Below, one piece after another: positions 20,727 to 32,542 of a stretch of 64,000 bases of DNA (within the stretch, counting starts at the first letter, position 1; each line of letters begins with the position of its first letter). The notes under the pieces were generated by a model. That model was not told the DNA's origin, made no database searches, and saw only the letters and a program-made list of their open reading frames with translations. Position numbers and translations under genes: made by a program. The DNA is from Crambe crambe (lineage: Eukaryota > Porifera > Demospongiae > Poecilosclerida > Crambeidae): the NCBI GenBank assembly GCA_963924555.1, contig OZ004582.1, positions 9,395,927-9,459,926 on the forward strand, in the 5' to 3' direction.

Positions 20727-22659
20727 TTAGTATTCTTGGCTAGCAGTATTAGAGGTCTTTGAGTGAGCAATTCCAATCTGCTTATTCCCCACATCGAATT
20801 CAACATAGTAAGACTTGAAAAATGGGTCCCCAAAAATCCAGAGTCCTTTTATGTCATCTGATGCAACAAAAGCAGACAAGCAGATGTCCAGACCAAGTCC
20901 AGGAAATGATTCCTGCATGAGAGAAAAAAAAAAGCTCATTTCAATATATCCGAAGGTCATTTTATACTTTGAGATAAATGTATGGCTCTCAAAGTGATTT
21001 AGGAGAGAAGCTGCTTTGAGATAAGAATTTTATCTTGAAGGAAACCATTCCCTTACCTTTATGATGTATTCATCTGGGGTGAGACTGAACTGGTTGTCAC
21101 CAAATGAGAAGGTGATGGTTGGAAGAGAAGGAATGTCATCACAAGGAACCATATGCTGTGATGTAACTCTAATTAAATTTCTGTAGTGATTTGGAAGAGA
21201 GAAAAACTCACTGCAGCTCCAGAGTCAAAGCCTCCCATGTTCTCATGAATCTGTAGGATGATGCTAGAGGGTCCAAAGATCATCCCATTGCCAGTGTCGA
21301 TAAAAGCACCACCACAGTTTCCTTCACAGTAAGATGTGTTCCCCATGCTGAAACTGTGGAACAATCAGAAGATAATGAAATGATGATATACAGTGGGACA
21401 CTCCAAAAGAGGACAAACCACTCAAGAATCTCTATTATAAATAGCCTCCAAAGAGGACACAAAGACTGCCTGGCCCCAATCCATTATTCAGAGGTATTAT
21501 TCAGCAATGTGTTCACCACTAGCACTGCCTTGACTTTAGCTTTCACCTCTGCATTGGAATTGTCCAGTAATACTCGCCATTCAGCAGATCAGTGTATTTG
21601 AGTGAGCCAATGTACAAAGCAGGATCAGATCCTCCCAGTATCAACTCTCCATTAAAACGATCCCTACAGTGAGGGGAGAAATGTGGTAGCTAGTCCAGAC
21701 AACAGGCTAAACAGGTCATACTTGTCTATGTAATAGCTGAAAATAGGATGAGGGACTAAGCCCTGGGAGATCATGTTGATGAAGATGGAGACCAGTCCTT
21801 CTCCGGACCCAGCCATTCCCATAACACCATCCCAGTCGTAGCTCATGATTGCAACACCAGTGGTGGATACACTCTCTACAAAGCGCTGGTTTTTCACTGC
21901 CAGACCACCAACCTAGTCAGTCATAATGACAATTAGGCTAACCTTGATTGCTACAATACCCATGTATCATGATTGAACATTACTTACAGTAACTGTGTCC
22001 ACACTCATGGGCCCTGAGGCATTCATCATGCCTTGTGGGTATTCGAGGACCAAATAATCTTCTGTAGCATTGAAGGTGCTGGACTTTTCACGATCATATT
22101 TGAATGACTGACGTTTTGCTGAATGAATTTTAGTTTTCAGAGGAGGTGATTTTAGTGAGATCACTGGCCAGCTATTAAACTTACTGCATGCCCTGGAATG
22201 ACACATCACTGAGGGGACCCAAAGTTCATTGCCCCCTGTGCCGACAATGAGTCTTGCAATTTGTGGAGGAGTGCCAAACCCAACTATTGCATAATATCGA
22301 CTATCCTGCAGGGAAAAATGATTTTTCAGAGGTAGCTAATATCTTGTTTGGTTGGTGGTAAGCTTTTTCAAATATTTTAGCTTGAAATAGATTGTGACAT
22401 TATTTTTCATTTGATACTCACAGACTGGAATTTGGTAAGTGGAGCTGTCCCTGCCCCAGCACTGCGAACATAACGCTGGACTGCATCCACATGACTCCTT
22501 TGAGGTATAGCTCGATGGAGAGGAATCCTAGATAAGTAGATATGAAGAGAAGGCGTGAGTAGCTATTAGCTGTGGTTAGCTAGCATAATTATACCTCACA
22601 ACTTCAGCTAATGAAAGTACAACAAGAGTAGAGAGACTGAGAATAGTAATAGCCTGCAT
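20727..22659 (-). CDS. Pepsin/cathepsin D-like pseudoprotease D
   Basis: Nine exons, in coding order 22595-22659, 22422-22527, 22185-22305, 21988-22118, 21722-21912, 21547-21663, 21212-21353, 21057-21155, 20727-20912; 385 residues. The signal peptide is MQAITILSLSTLVVLSLA. The first catalytic motif is Gly-Thr-Gly (residue 79) in LIVGTGGNELWVPS, so the catalytic Asp is gone; the second is Asp-Thr-Gly (263) in FIDTGNGMIFGPS. The flap is LEYPQGMMNASGP with an N-A-S sequon. It is closest to gene C in propeptide (RIPLHRA), flap and C-terminus (IGIAHSKTS), yet the two have different first-site substitutions (Asn versus Gly), so either they were lost independently or one changed again. Confidence 0.87.
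21390..21505. mobile_element. Degraded MITE-family fragment in gene D intron 6
   Basis: Starts tacagtgggacactccaaaa and contains gaggacaaaccactc and ccattattcagaggtatt, as in the copies at 6317 and 39792. The 3' terminus is lost. Confidence 0.5.
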
Positions 22660-23241
22660 CATGAAGACCTGGTGAACCTGATTCAACTGGCTGCTGTTTT
22701 TTTGTTGTTTCTTTTTCCCTCAATAGCTAGCTTGTCCTTGTCTATAGCTACCACATGAAGTAATGTTTGTGACCCATTGTCTTAAAAGTAGCTTGAAGAT
22801 ATGAATAGTCATGTCCAATGCTAAGTGTGATGACAGTTAGATATTCAGCCATTTATAATTATGAATTAGGGCCACAATAGTCTGTTTATAGCATAACAAA
22901 GGTAACTGCAGCTAAGCTATCAACTCATTGATATGATGATAATTGCCTGTTCAATGTTTCAATCTAGTGGAATAATTAGTCAATGAGTAGCTACCTACAT
23001 TATCATATCATTAACCATGGCCTATGGAAACCTCAGGTGAAAACCACTCCCCATTTGAACTGCAGGCATGCTCATAACAATTCAGAGGGTTTATTCTCCA
23101 GGCAATAATGGCTCCATTTCCAAATGATAATGATAGCAAGAAAAAATATTTTCACTCAGTATAATATAAACTACATTATGTAGACTAGTCTAATATCCGA
23201 ATTCATGACTCCTGTTATGTAGTGGCCATATAGGCAGTCAG
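22660..23241. other. Intergenic region D-E
   Basis: 582 bp holding the gene D promoter and gene E 3' flank. 22760-22850 resembles 19940-20040 upstream of gene C (gtttgtgacccattgtctta and following), so the upstream regions of C and D are duplicated too. Nothing else is seen. Confidence 0.5.
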
Positions 23242-23681
23242 CTACACTGTTTGTTGACGAGCAATTCCAATTCGCTTTTTGCCATAGTCAAACTGAGTGT
23301 AGTAGACCAGGTTGAAGGGTTCCCCTACAGTCCATGTGTTGGTGTGCTTCTCCATGAAACCAGTGGTGCAGAAGGTCAAGCCCAGCTCATATTTAGATTC
23401 CTGCAGAGGATGACAGACGGGGATTTGTCACGATGGGACTGTAATGGACGTAGCTAGCCACAGTATTAAGGAAATAGCCATTGGACTAACACTTTTCCCT
23501 AGCAACTAGTTACCTTGGTGATGTATTCCTCAGGAGTAAGTGGGAAGCTGTGTCCATTCACATTGAAAGTGATAGTGGGCAAAGTAGGTATTGTATCACA
23601 GGGGACCAGAAACTATAAAATATAATAAAACAACAATAAAACAACAACAATAACAACAACAATGACTACGACGATGACGAT

Positions 23682-23722
<41 letters not shown>

Positions 23723-26001
23723 AGTGATAATCACTTATAGTCAATGGGCTATGATTCTCATTGATGGAACTTCAGTCAATCCATGGCCATAATTACATAC
23801 GTACCACTTGACTGTTCTCCCAGCGTGTAGCTCCAATCTGCTTATTCAGTTTCTGGATTTCGTCAACGGGGCCATTAATGAACCTACTGCCTGTATCAAT
23901 CTTCAAAGGACAGCCACCCTTACAGTAGGTTGAATCGCCTACTGTGATGCTATGGAAGAAGAAGATTGCAAGTAAAATTGGTCTCCCTTGTGATGGGGTG
24001 CCAGTACTCACCTCTGCATTGGGACAGCCCAATGAATATCATCCAACAGACTGAAATAATTGAGAGGTCCCACGTGAATCCTGTTGTCCGTCCCTCCAAG
24101 TATCAGTTCCCCAGCCATTCTATCTCTGAAATTCAGACAATCAAGATATTCAGAAATCTACCCCATTGATAGGTCCCACTATAGTAACATCCATCCCTCC
24201 AAATATTAATTCCCTATCTCTGAAATTCAGACAATCAAGGATAAAGGATGTCAAGATTTACCTAAGAAATCATTGAAATACTCAGAAATGGAATATTCCA
24301 TAACACAGATAGGTCCCACTATAGTAACACCTGGTCTACTCTCTACCTATTAATGTAATAGCTGAAGATCGGCTGTGAGATGAGGCCTTGCGAGATCAAG
24401 TTGGAGAAAACAGGAGTCATCCCATTGGTAGCCGAGTTCTTGCCAAATCCCATGATCCCGTCCCACTCATATTTGAGGTATTGTGCACCCTCTATGAAAA
24501 CAGCCTCTCCAACTTCCTGGTTCTTTATCTCCAGGCCACCAATCTGCCGATAAAAGAAGATAGAATAACATAATTATTATGAGGGGAACCCCTCGAATAT
24601 ACCCTATTACTCACTGAAATGGTTTCCTTGACGATGGGTCCAGAAACGTTGACACCTTGTGGATACTGTATGAAGAATCTCTTGCCAGTCCTGGAGTAGG
24701 AACTGGACTCATCACGGTTATAATAGTTGTGGGTGAACTGACGCATCACTATGGGAACAATAGATATGATTATCTCTCCAGGGATTGGCTGGGAATAATA
24801 TATAGAGTGATGGGGTAGTGAAGAATTCAACAAGCATAAGTTTACTGAGAACTAAGAATGCTTTACTGAAATGTACAGTCAGTACAATAGAGTAGTGGAA
24901 TAAACATAAGAATGGTAATTGAAGTATAAATGATGGTGGAATCATATTTAAAGCATACACTTACAGCATACAGTGGTTTTACAATGCAAGGAGGGCACCC
25001 AAAATTCTGATCCGCTGGTCCTAATGATGACCTTCATACCGCGACTTGGAGTGCCCATGTGGAAATAGGAATAGAACCTTGTGTCCTGCAAACGAACATT
25101 ATGGAAGTATTAATAGAACCATGTGTCTTGCAAATAATCATTAGTTGTGTCCTGCAAACAGTCACCGTATAGAACCATGTGTCCTGCAAATAATCATAAT
25201 TGTGTCCTGCAAACAATGATTAATTATGTCCTGCAAACAATCATCCATGGAAGTAGCTATTAATGGGCACATTTAAAAGTAGCTATTGTATTGTGGCATC
25301 ACTGATCATTGAAAATAACACTGCCTATAAAGTGATGAAGTACTTAGTGTACTGACAGTTATCTTCTTGTCCATTGTTCTAGCATAATACTGAATACAGA
25401 ACAGTATCATTATTGTGTAGTGTTGACATGAATACTGGTTTCCTCACAGCATAATGCTAGGCATTAATTATGAATAGCTAGCTAGCTTTTAGCTAAATTA
25501 TTAGTTATATTTGCTAATCAGCAGACACAGACCTGGCTAATGCTACAGGATGACCATACATTGACCACCCAGCTATAGCCAAGAGACAGTAATCCTGTAA
25601 ATTAGCAGTACGCAGACTGCTAGCTTCATACCCAGACATAGGCTGCACGTAACAGTATACACACAGTGCTAGCGTCATACCCCAGGCAGGTCACAGTGGT
25701 AGCCTCGTACCCCAGGGATGCAGTGTATAAATAGAACTGGATACTTACATTCTGAGGCCTATACAAGAGTTGAGAGTGTTTAACTTCTGCACCATGGGCT
25801 AATGGATCTTCATGTTGAGTTGGATATCGATGCAGTGGAAGTCTGGATAGAGAAAAGAAGAAAAAAACACCTTATGATATCTTATCCCTGTAGCTACAGC
25901 TACTCAGTAACCCATTGGATTCATAGTTACCTCACTACTCCTGCGAAAGAGAGGGCGGCCAAGGCGGACAAGAGCACGAATAGTGTTGCAAAGACTTGCA
26001 T
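23242..26001 (-). CDS. Pepsin/cathepsin D-like pseudoprotease E
   Basis: Nine exons, in coding order 25931-26001, 25749-25842, 24965-25085, 24615-24748, 24347-24543, 24012-24125, 23805-23949, 23514-23612, 23242-23400; 377 residues. The signal peptide is MQVFATLFVLLSALAALSFA. The first catalytic motif is Arg-Thr-Ser (residue 77) in VIIRTSGSEFWVPS: both Asp and Gly are replaced and a positive charge sits at the catalytic position. The second is intact Asp-Thr-Gly (262, KIDTGSRFINGP). The flap is IQYPQGVNVSGP with a sequon. The C-terminus ends GIARQQTV rather than GIAHSK. Intron 2 carries repeated copies of the exon 3 acceptor (see findings). Confidence 0.86.
23627..23722. repeat. (AAC)n microsatellite
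   Basis: Imperfect then perfect AAC/CAA repeats in gene E, intron 7. On the minus strand this is GTT, the same motif as 18126-18222. Confidence 0.9.
25078..25245 (-). repeat. Repeats of the exon 3 acceptor in gene E intron 2
   Basis: Five or so copies of tgtcctgcaaa(c/t)aatcat follow the true exon 3 boundary at 25085. On the minus strand each copy reads TTTGCAGGACA, that is a 3' splice site plus the first bases of exon 3. The spacing is irregular (21-40 bp). Confidence 0.7.
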
Positions 26002-26068
26002 TTTCGGGTCGTATTGTGAGATTTGCGCTCCTCTTTCTGAGCTTAAATAAGGACCTTGGATAACCATT

Positions 26069-26080
26069 TGCGCATGCGCA
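26069..26080. promoter_or_regulatory. NRF-1-like palindrome upstream of gene E
   Basis: tgcgcatgcgca, 68 bp before the gene E start. It matches the GCGCATGCGC consensus of the NRF-1 family; binding is inferred. Confidence 0.5.
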
Positions 26081-26353
26081 CTAGAAGGGGTGGGGCTCGA
26101 AATACTAGCTCTGGGCAGAGACAAAACTAGTATATATACCCCTTGCTTTAAATATAATACTTAATAGTTTATTTTAATTGCTACTGTAGCTATATTTTAT
26201 TATTTATTATCAATTTTAGCTACATATTATTTTATTTTCATTTTAGATAATGGATGTGCAATGGCAATGTATAATCAATCATATAATAGATAAAGTACTT
26301 TATCCATGATAACATTACAACTAGCTATACAATAGTTCAATAATTCCAGTTGT

Positions 26354-29300
26354 TTAAAAGTCTACAGAGGTCTTTGAGTGAGCAATTCCGATGCGATTCC
26401 TTCCTGAATCAAATTCAACATAGTGAGACCTGAAAAAGATATCGCCAAAGGTCCAGAACTGTGTGGGGTGCCGATGATCTTGAAAGGCCGATGCACACAC
26501 CTTCACACGATACTCAGGATCAGTTTCCTGCACAAGAAATAGCAGCAAGATTAATGGCAGGGTATATTCTAATATCTGAGACTTCTTTCTGAACTGAATG
26601 TTGGAGGATATAATCTTCATGATAGTTGAATATATCTTATATAGAGCTCATAAGCTTGGGGAGTTTTGAAAATATTTGAACCCGTTTTCAAGTACCCCAC
26701 TGTTCAGAATTACCGGTACATACGTATACCTTATATGTATTACTGGGGCTGAATTCAAAGGAGATTATAACACACACTCAGGTGTTGTAGAGGGCCTTAT
26801 CTACTCTGTTTTATTCTATTACCATAATAATGTATTCCTCAGGAGTAAACTTGAACTGATTGTTGCCAAATTTGAAGAAGATGGTGGGAAGAGAGTCAAT
26901 ATCATCACAGGACACCATACGCTGCAATCATTAAAAACCATTAGCAATAAACTGAAAAACAAAAACAAATAAACTATTAATGCAGTAAAATTGCTAGTCG
27001 ATGAAAATTAAGTGCCAGGTGAATGCAAATAGAATTCAGTTTTGTAGTCTTAGTGTAATAATCCTGAAGCTCCAGCCATTCACTTACCACCACTCCTACT
27101 TGATGACCTCCAATCAGATTGTTAATGTGCTCTATTGCAGTGGCTGGCCCATAGATCACAGTTGAACCGGTGTCCATCTTTGCATACCCACATTCACTGA
27201 AGTCAGTGCAGTAGGAATTGTTGCCCACAGTAAAACTGAAAAATTGATATTAATGATCAGGAATCACATTATTGCACAAGTGCTTAGCTGAGTATCTAGC
27301 TGGTAATTATAGGGCCCTGCACAATGAGACCTGTCTCTCCCTGTAATGGGGTTAAAGGCCATGCAGCTATTAAATTTTAGCTAAAAGACCTCTGACCTAT
27401 GCATTGGAAGATTCCAGTATCCAGGCTGGAGCACATCAGTGTACTTAAGAGAACCAAAGTAGTGCCTGGGATCAGACCCTCCTAGGAACAACTCCCCCAA
27501 GAATCGATCCCTACATGTGATTATAAGAAACAAGCAAAATCTTTGAACAGCCATCTTTATCACATTGGTACATTGGCTTTAAATCGGGCTTTTAGCTAGC
27601 TACTTGTCCAGCCTCATAGCTATACCTACAGATATAGCTATATTGCACAGATTGGTAAAACATTGAGGCCTAGCTAGCTATTCACCTGTCCAGATAGTAG
27701 CTGAACACAGGTTGAGCAATAAGACCTTGGGAGATCATGTTCGAGAAGACAGAGGGCAGTTGGCTTTCTGCTGTGGTCATTCCTAACATTCCATCCCACT
27801 CTATTGTCATGTATCCTTCTCCTGTCATAACTGTAGCAGCAAATTCCTGCTTTTCTACCTTCACACCTGCCACCTATTAAGTGGAATAAATGTGACTGAA
27901 TTTGATATCTACCAATAACCCCCTTTGGTTTAATTATTTCTGGTACATAGCTAATGTCCTATGATCCCAAGACTACAATTATGCAGACTGCAGATCATTT
28001 TCTGCCTACAGGTCACTTACAATAACATTGTCCTGGTAAATGGGACCTGAAATATTGAAATTCTGCGGAAACTCGGCAAAAATACTCTTATCAGTGACTT
28101 TGGAAGTGCTGGATGCACTACTGTCGTAACCAACCGTGATACGATGAGCTACGAATAATGATGTATTGATAATTGTAATGTAGGGTTCATATAATCAGCA
28201 CTCACTGCAAGCCATAGTATGACAGTCGCTGGACGGGAGCCATAATTCACTACTGGCAGTGTTTATGACAACCCTCTCCAACTGTGGCGGAGTGCCCACA
28301 AAAATGTGACCGTAAAAACGTGTAGACTGCATGTTAAAGAAAAAGAATGAGATTGAGACCTATAGCTTTAAAGCCTGAGCACCAGGCCGAAACATTAGGA
28401 ATTTTTAAAGCTAGTATCTAGAGAAGTTTCACATAGCTTAAAATGATTTAACTAGCTAGCTCTCGTGTATTAGAGAGACCCAATAGGTCAGGCAGAGGTG
28501 TAACCACAATGCACCTGATAATAAAATTTTACTATACAGTGGAACCTTCAATAAAAGGCCCTCCAAGCAGAGGACTTCCTCCTAACAACGGATTCTCTTT
28601 TGGGCCCCTTTCCCATAGCATTTTTAACCTTCGAGAAAAGGACTAAACTTCTCTACAAAAGGACAAAGTGGCTGATCCCAAAGTGTCCTTTACTTGGAGG
28701 TCACACTTCATTTACTTCCTGTACTGACTGAAATGGAACTATTCTTCTATTTAACCATAATAATCATAATAGGTCACAATAGGTCTATAGCTGGCTCTAT
28801 AGAGTGGGCTGACTTCAATGGTAACATCCAGCCATTGAAAGGTCAGTCTAACTGCATGGCACTTAACACAATATACACACGCATCATAATAAAAATTAAA
28901 AAAATCGATATCAAACAGTAGAATTTGACCCTCCAATGGCCAAGAAAAACAACCTCCCAAAAAAGGATGCCCCCATTAGAACCTCCTGGAGCCCATGGCT
29001 AGGAACTCACAGAAGGACTGGACTATCTCTTCTCAACAAGTGGTGTGGGCACCCAAAGTCCCACCTGGATCCCAATTGATATAGGAAAAGAGAGCCAGTT
29101 AATTTTGCACCCTGGAAATTCTAGCCCATTTTCAGCTGGGTACAGGTGGACTGGTGCCATGTGTTAGATGGCTATTCGATTGATCAACTAGCTAGTTCAA
29201 TACAGCCAGGGTTAGGCAGTAAAGAGTCTCGTGGATGAAGCTAGCTAGCTATAGTGAGTATTTAAACAAAAACAAAACGAAAACAAATAAACAAACAAAC

Positions 29301-29634
29301 AAAAACTCTAGAGTTTACTATACTATTACTATTCTATACTATTACTATTATTAGTAATAGTATAGCTACCTGCTGGAATTTCATAAGATCAAGCTGGGGT
29401 AAGTCAGACTGCATCTTCACTCCTTCCCTATAACTCTGTAGGTACCTTTTAATTGGACCCACATCCTTTTCAGATGGAAAGTGATACACAGGAATCCTTT
29501 ACGGAGAGGAGAAGAATAAGTTTGCTACGTAGCCATTGGACATCTAGAGATACCTACCTCATTACTCCTGGATCAGCTAAGGATATGACGAACAGAGCAG
29601 ATGAAAGCACAAATAATCCTGTGATGATTTGCAT
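26354..29634 (-). CDS. Pepsin/cathepsin D-like pseudoprotease F
   Basis: Nine exons, in coding order 29558-29634, 29370-29496, 28206-28326, 28021-28148, 27686-27873, 27397-27510, 27088-27235, 26823-26921, 26354-26527; 391 residues. The signal peptide is MQIITGLFVLSSALFVISLA, and a longer propeptide starts RIPVYHFPSE. The first catalytic motif is Asn-Thr-Ala (residue 90) in VVINTASSELWLPS; the second is Asp-Thr-Gly (273, KMDTGSTVIYGP). The flap FAEFPQNFNISGP has lost the Tyr and has a sequon. The loop before the second site is two residues longer than usual (YCTDFSECGY). Exon 8 ends in IIM before the donor instead of IIK. It is divergent with gene G. Confidence 0.85.
28533..28720. mobile_element. 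MITE-family element upstream of gene F exon 3
   Basis: Starts tacagtggaaccttcaataa and contains tctcctaac-type, gggcccctttcccatagcat and aaaggacaaagtggctgatc blocks that recur at 45416-45620. The right end (cttggaggtcacactt) is a poor match to the left. Confidence 0.55.
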
Positions 29635-29817
29635 TTCGATGTATTCTGGGATCAGTATCTGATCAGGCAGCCAGCTACTAATGTATTTTATATAGTAGAA
29701 GCATTTTGCGCATGCGCGAAGTATCGCGCATGTGCAAGAATGGGTCCTATTTAAAAGACCATCAAATTTAACGTCGAAACTTAAAAAACTTAGAGATTAG
29801 AAGAACCTGTCTTCGAG
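29635..29817. promoter_or_regulatory. Divergent promoter of genes F and G with two NRF-1-like sites
   Basis: 183 bp between opposing start codons. It contains tgcgcatgcgcg (29707-29718) and cgcgcatgtgca (29725-29736), 18 bp apart start to start, near the middle. Shared use by F and G is inferred from spacing. Confidence 0.55.
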
Positions 29818-30369
29818 ATGCAGTCTATAGGAGCACTAATTCTTGTCTCATCAGTTCTTGTCGCCCTCTCTTTCGCTGGAGTTATGAGGTAGATACAAGG
29901 ATAGCTAACTTTAGAGGGCCTGGGCTAAACTTGGATAGGTAAGTTTAATACTAAGGTTCTAATTATTTTATGCAGACTCCCTCTACGCCAAATGCCTACT
30001 CAAAGGAATGCAGCCATAGATGGAAAAGACAGGCATTCAGCATTTCTATATAAATTTCGTGATGTGAGAAGCTAATTAACGTATAATTTGTTTTTTTGTT
30101 TTATGATTGGTTTTGTTTTTTTTTTCTTTGGGGGGGGGGGGGGGGGGGGCTATGGCTAACTGTTTTAGCGTGGTTTTATCCTTTAAATTGAGTACTAATA
30201 GCTACCTATTACCTCTATAGATAATAGTCATTCATAAACAAACTTTTGTAATAATAATATGAATAACTAAATGTCATTACATTTAGTATTGTTCCTTTTA
30301 TACTGATAATCATGAATTGTCACCACATCATTCACATGATAACAATTCAACTTCTAGCATCAATAGCTA

Positions 30370-30400
<31 letters not shown>

Positions 30401-32124
30401 TTTAGGACACTCGGTTTTACACCTACATCTTTGTGGGAAGTCCACCGCAGGGAATGAAGCTGACCGTCAGCACAGGAAGCTCTGCATTCTGGTTCCCATC
30501 TGTTCACTGCAAATCGAGGGAGTGTTGTATGTCTTTATATTATAGCAGCCATTATTATACATACATACCCTGTATAACTACAGTGGCCAAGAAGGGCGGG
30601 GTCGTGGAAATTTTATGGTTCACACACTTTTTCCTATACACATGCACCTTCTATGGAATAATTATTTCTCCCTTTAACATTATATGTAGTCATGCATTAT
30701 GAAGACAAGCACTATTACGATCCTGAGGCCTCTCACACTGTTGCACTCACTGGAAAGAGATTTTCAATAAAGTATCCGGAAGGGTATAATGTTTCTGGAG
30801 CAATTCTTAAGGATACCGTATCAGTAAGTGTTGATTCTTTAATGTAGCTAGCTAGCTGATAGCCTTGTACCCAGGCTCTAACATTTACCCAGGCTCTAAA
30901 ATTATGCAGAGGTGGAAAATTTTAGAGCCTGGGGACGAGGCTAGCTAGCTGACTGAAAAAGTCCACAAACTAGCTAACATTCTTCATCCACAGGTTGGCG
31001 ATATAACTGTGAAAGATCAGGAGTTCGGAGAAGCGTCTGTAGTAAAAGGTGCTGCCGTCCTGAAATTTGAATGGGATGGGATATTGGGTCTTGGCCAACC
31101 AGTGGAGGGAATGACTCCCATTTTCTCCAATATGCTCTCCCAAGGACTGCTCTCTCAACCAATCTTCAGTTACTATATAAACAAGTATGATGTTATCTTT
31201 ATTGATTTCCATACCATTTGCATTTTCTTATTATGAAATTTTGAAGTGCAACAATAGAGCGTTTGCAATGCATCATGCCAAACGGCAGCCATTTTGGTGC
31301 ACAATTAAAATCATGCTCTATGGAGATTGTGCACTAAAATGTCCACCATTGGTATGGTAAAAAGATGCTGTACAGATATCAGTGTGCATACTTAAATCCA
31401 CTTTTCTGTTCTTAAACACTTCAGAGATATTAAGCAAGGAGAACTTATACTTGGTGGAAGTGAACCCAATGCATACAATGGTGAACTCAAATATATCAGT
31501 TTACTTGAAGACAGAATGTGGATAGTCCCTTTGCAGAGGTGAGGCAGAAAAAGCTGCAATAGCTACTTCATCTCTCTCTCTCTCTCTCTCTCTCTCTTCA
31601 GCCTGAGTCTGGGTGATGCCACCTATTGTAATGGTGGCTGTCCTCTCATGATTGATACTGCTCAGCGCCTCATTGCTGGCCCTGCAGCTGAAATCAAGAA
31701 GATAAACAAGCAACTTGGAGCTACTCGTTTTGAATCAAGTCGACTGGTAAGAGTCTCATCACTTTCAAAAAATTTCATCGGTTGTATTTGATACTTGTTG
31801 CTTGCAGCATTTGGTGCCATGTGACTCCATTCCTTTGTTGCCGAATATTACCTTCAGAATGGGTGGGCATAACTTTACACTCACCCCTGAGGAATACATG
31901 ATCAAGGTAAATAAGTTATGGTACAACCAAAAAAACTTCCTGTGAACGTATTATATTATATAATGCAGAATATCTATACTGAAGATCTTTGTATGAGCGG
32001 TTTTGAAGAAAAGGGGAGTGGTAACATGTGGACCATAGGAGACTACTTTCTACGCAGTTACTATGCTGAGTTTGATTATGGGAACAAACGAGTGGGGTTT
32101 GCCCCACAAAACTATAACAATTAA
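29818..32124 (+). CDS. Pepsin/cathepsin D-like pseudoprotease G
   Basis: Nine exons: 29818-29888, 29976-30063, 30406-30526, 30690-30823, 30994-31184, 31425-31538, 31602-31746, 31808-31906, 31969-32124; 372 residues. The signal peptide is MQSIGALILVSSVLVALSFA and the propeptide is short. The first catalytic motif is Ser-Thr-Gly (residue 75) in LTVSTGSSAFWFPS; the second is Asp-Thr-Ala (258, MIDTAQRLIAGP), so both sites are damaged. The flap is IKYPEGYNVSGA with a sequon. It is the only member besides A and B on the plus strand, so the array has been inverted locally. Introns contain a poly-G run (30131-30150), an (AT)n run before exon 3 and a (TC)n run as the exon 7 polypyrimidine tract. Confidence 0.86.
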
Positions 32125-32542
32125 AATCTGAATAGCTAGAGCTAACTACTGTTATATCAATTAGCAATAAATATTTCATAAGTTGTTTAGAAGGGGAGAA
32201 GGGGTGGGGGAGAGGAGTGGAGGAGAGGAGTGGAGAAGGGGTTAAGGAAGGGGTGGAGAAGGGGTGGAGGAGAGGAGTGGAGAAGGGGTTAAGGAAGGGG
32301 TGGAGAAGGGGAGGGGTTGGGAAGGAGTGGCAGAAGGCACACATGGAGCAATTGCATAGCTAAATTTGCTCTGCCTATATGAGGTCTTAGCTAACATCAT
32401 GTGATATCAGCCACACTTATAGAAGTTCTCAGGCATGTGATTTACACAAAATATTCTGTAATGTTATATAGTCATAGTGGAATTCCATATATTAATACTC
32501 GGTTATCAAAATTTCATAAGATGATGAAGAGATTGTTTCTAG
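32125..32542. other. Convergent spacer G-H with purine-rich repeats
   Basis: 32190-32335 has units such as gtggagaaggggttaaggaa repeated two to three times, with gaggagtgga blocks. No gene is seen; the 142-codon minus frame here is low complexity. Confidence 0.7.

Noticed and set aside
31916..32344. 142-codon minus-strand frame at the 3' end of gene G
   Set aside because: Overlaps exon 9 of gene G and purine-rich repeats; composition is repeat-like.
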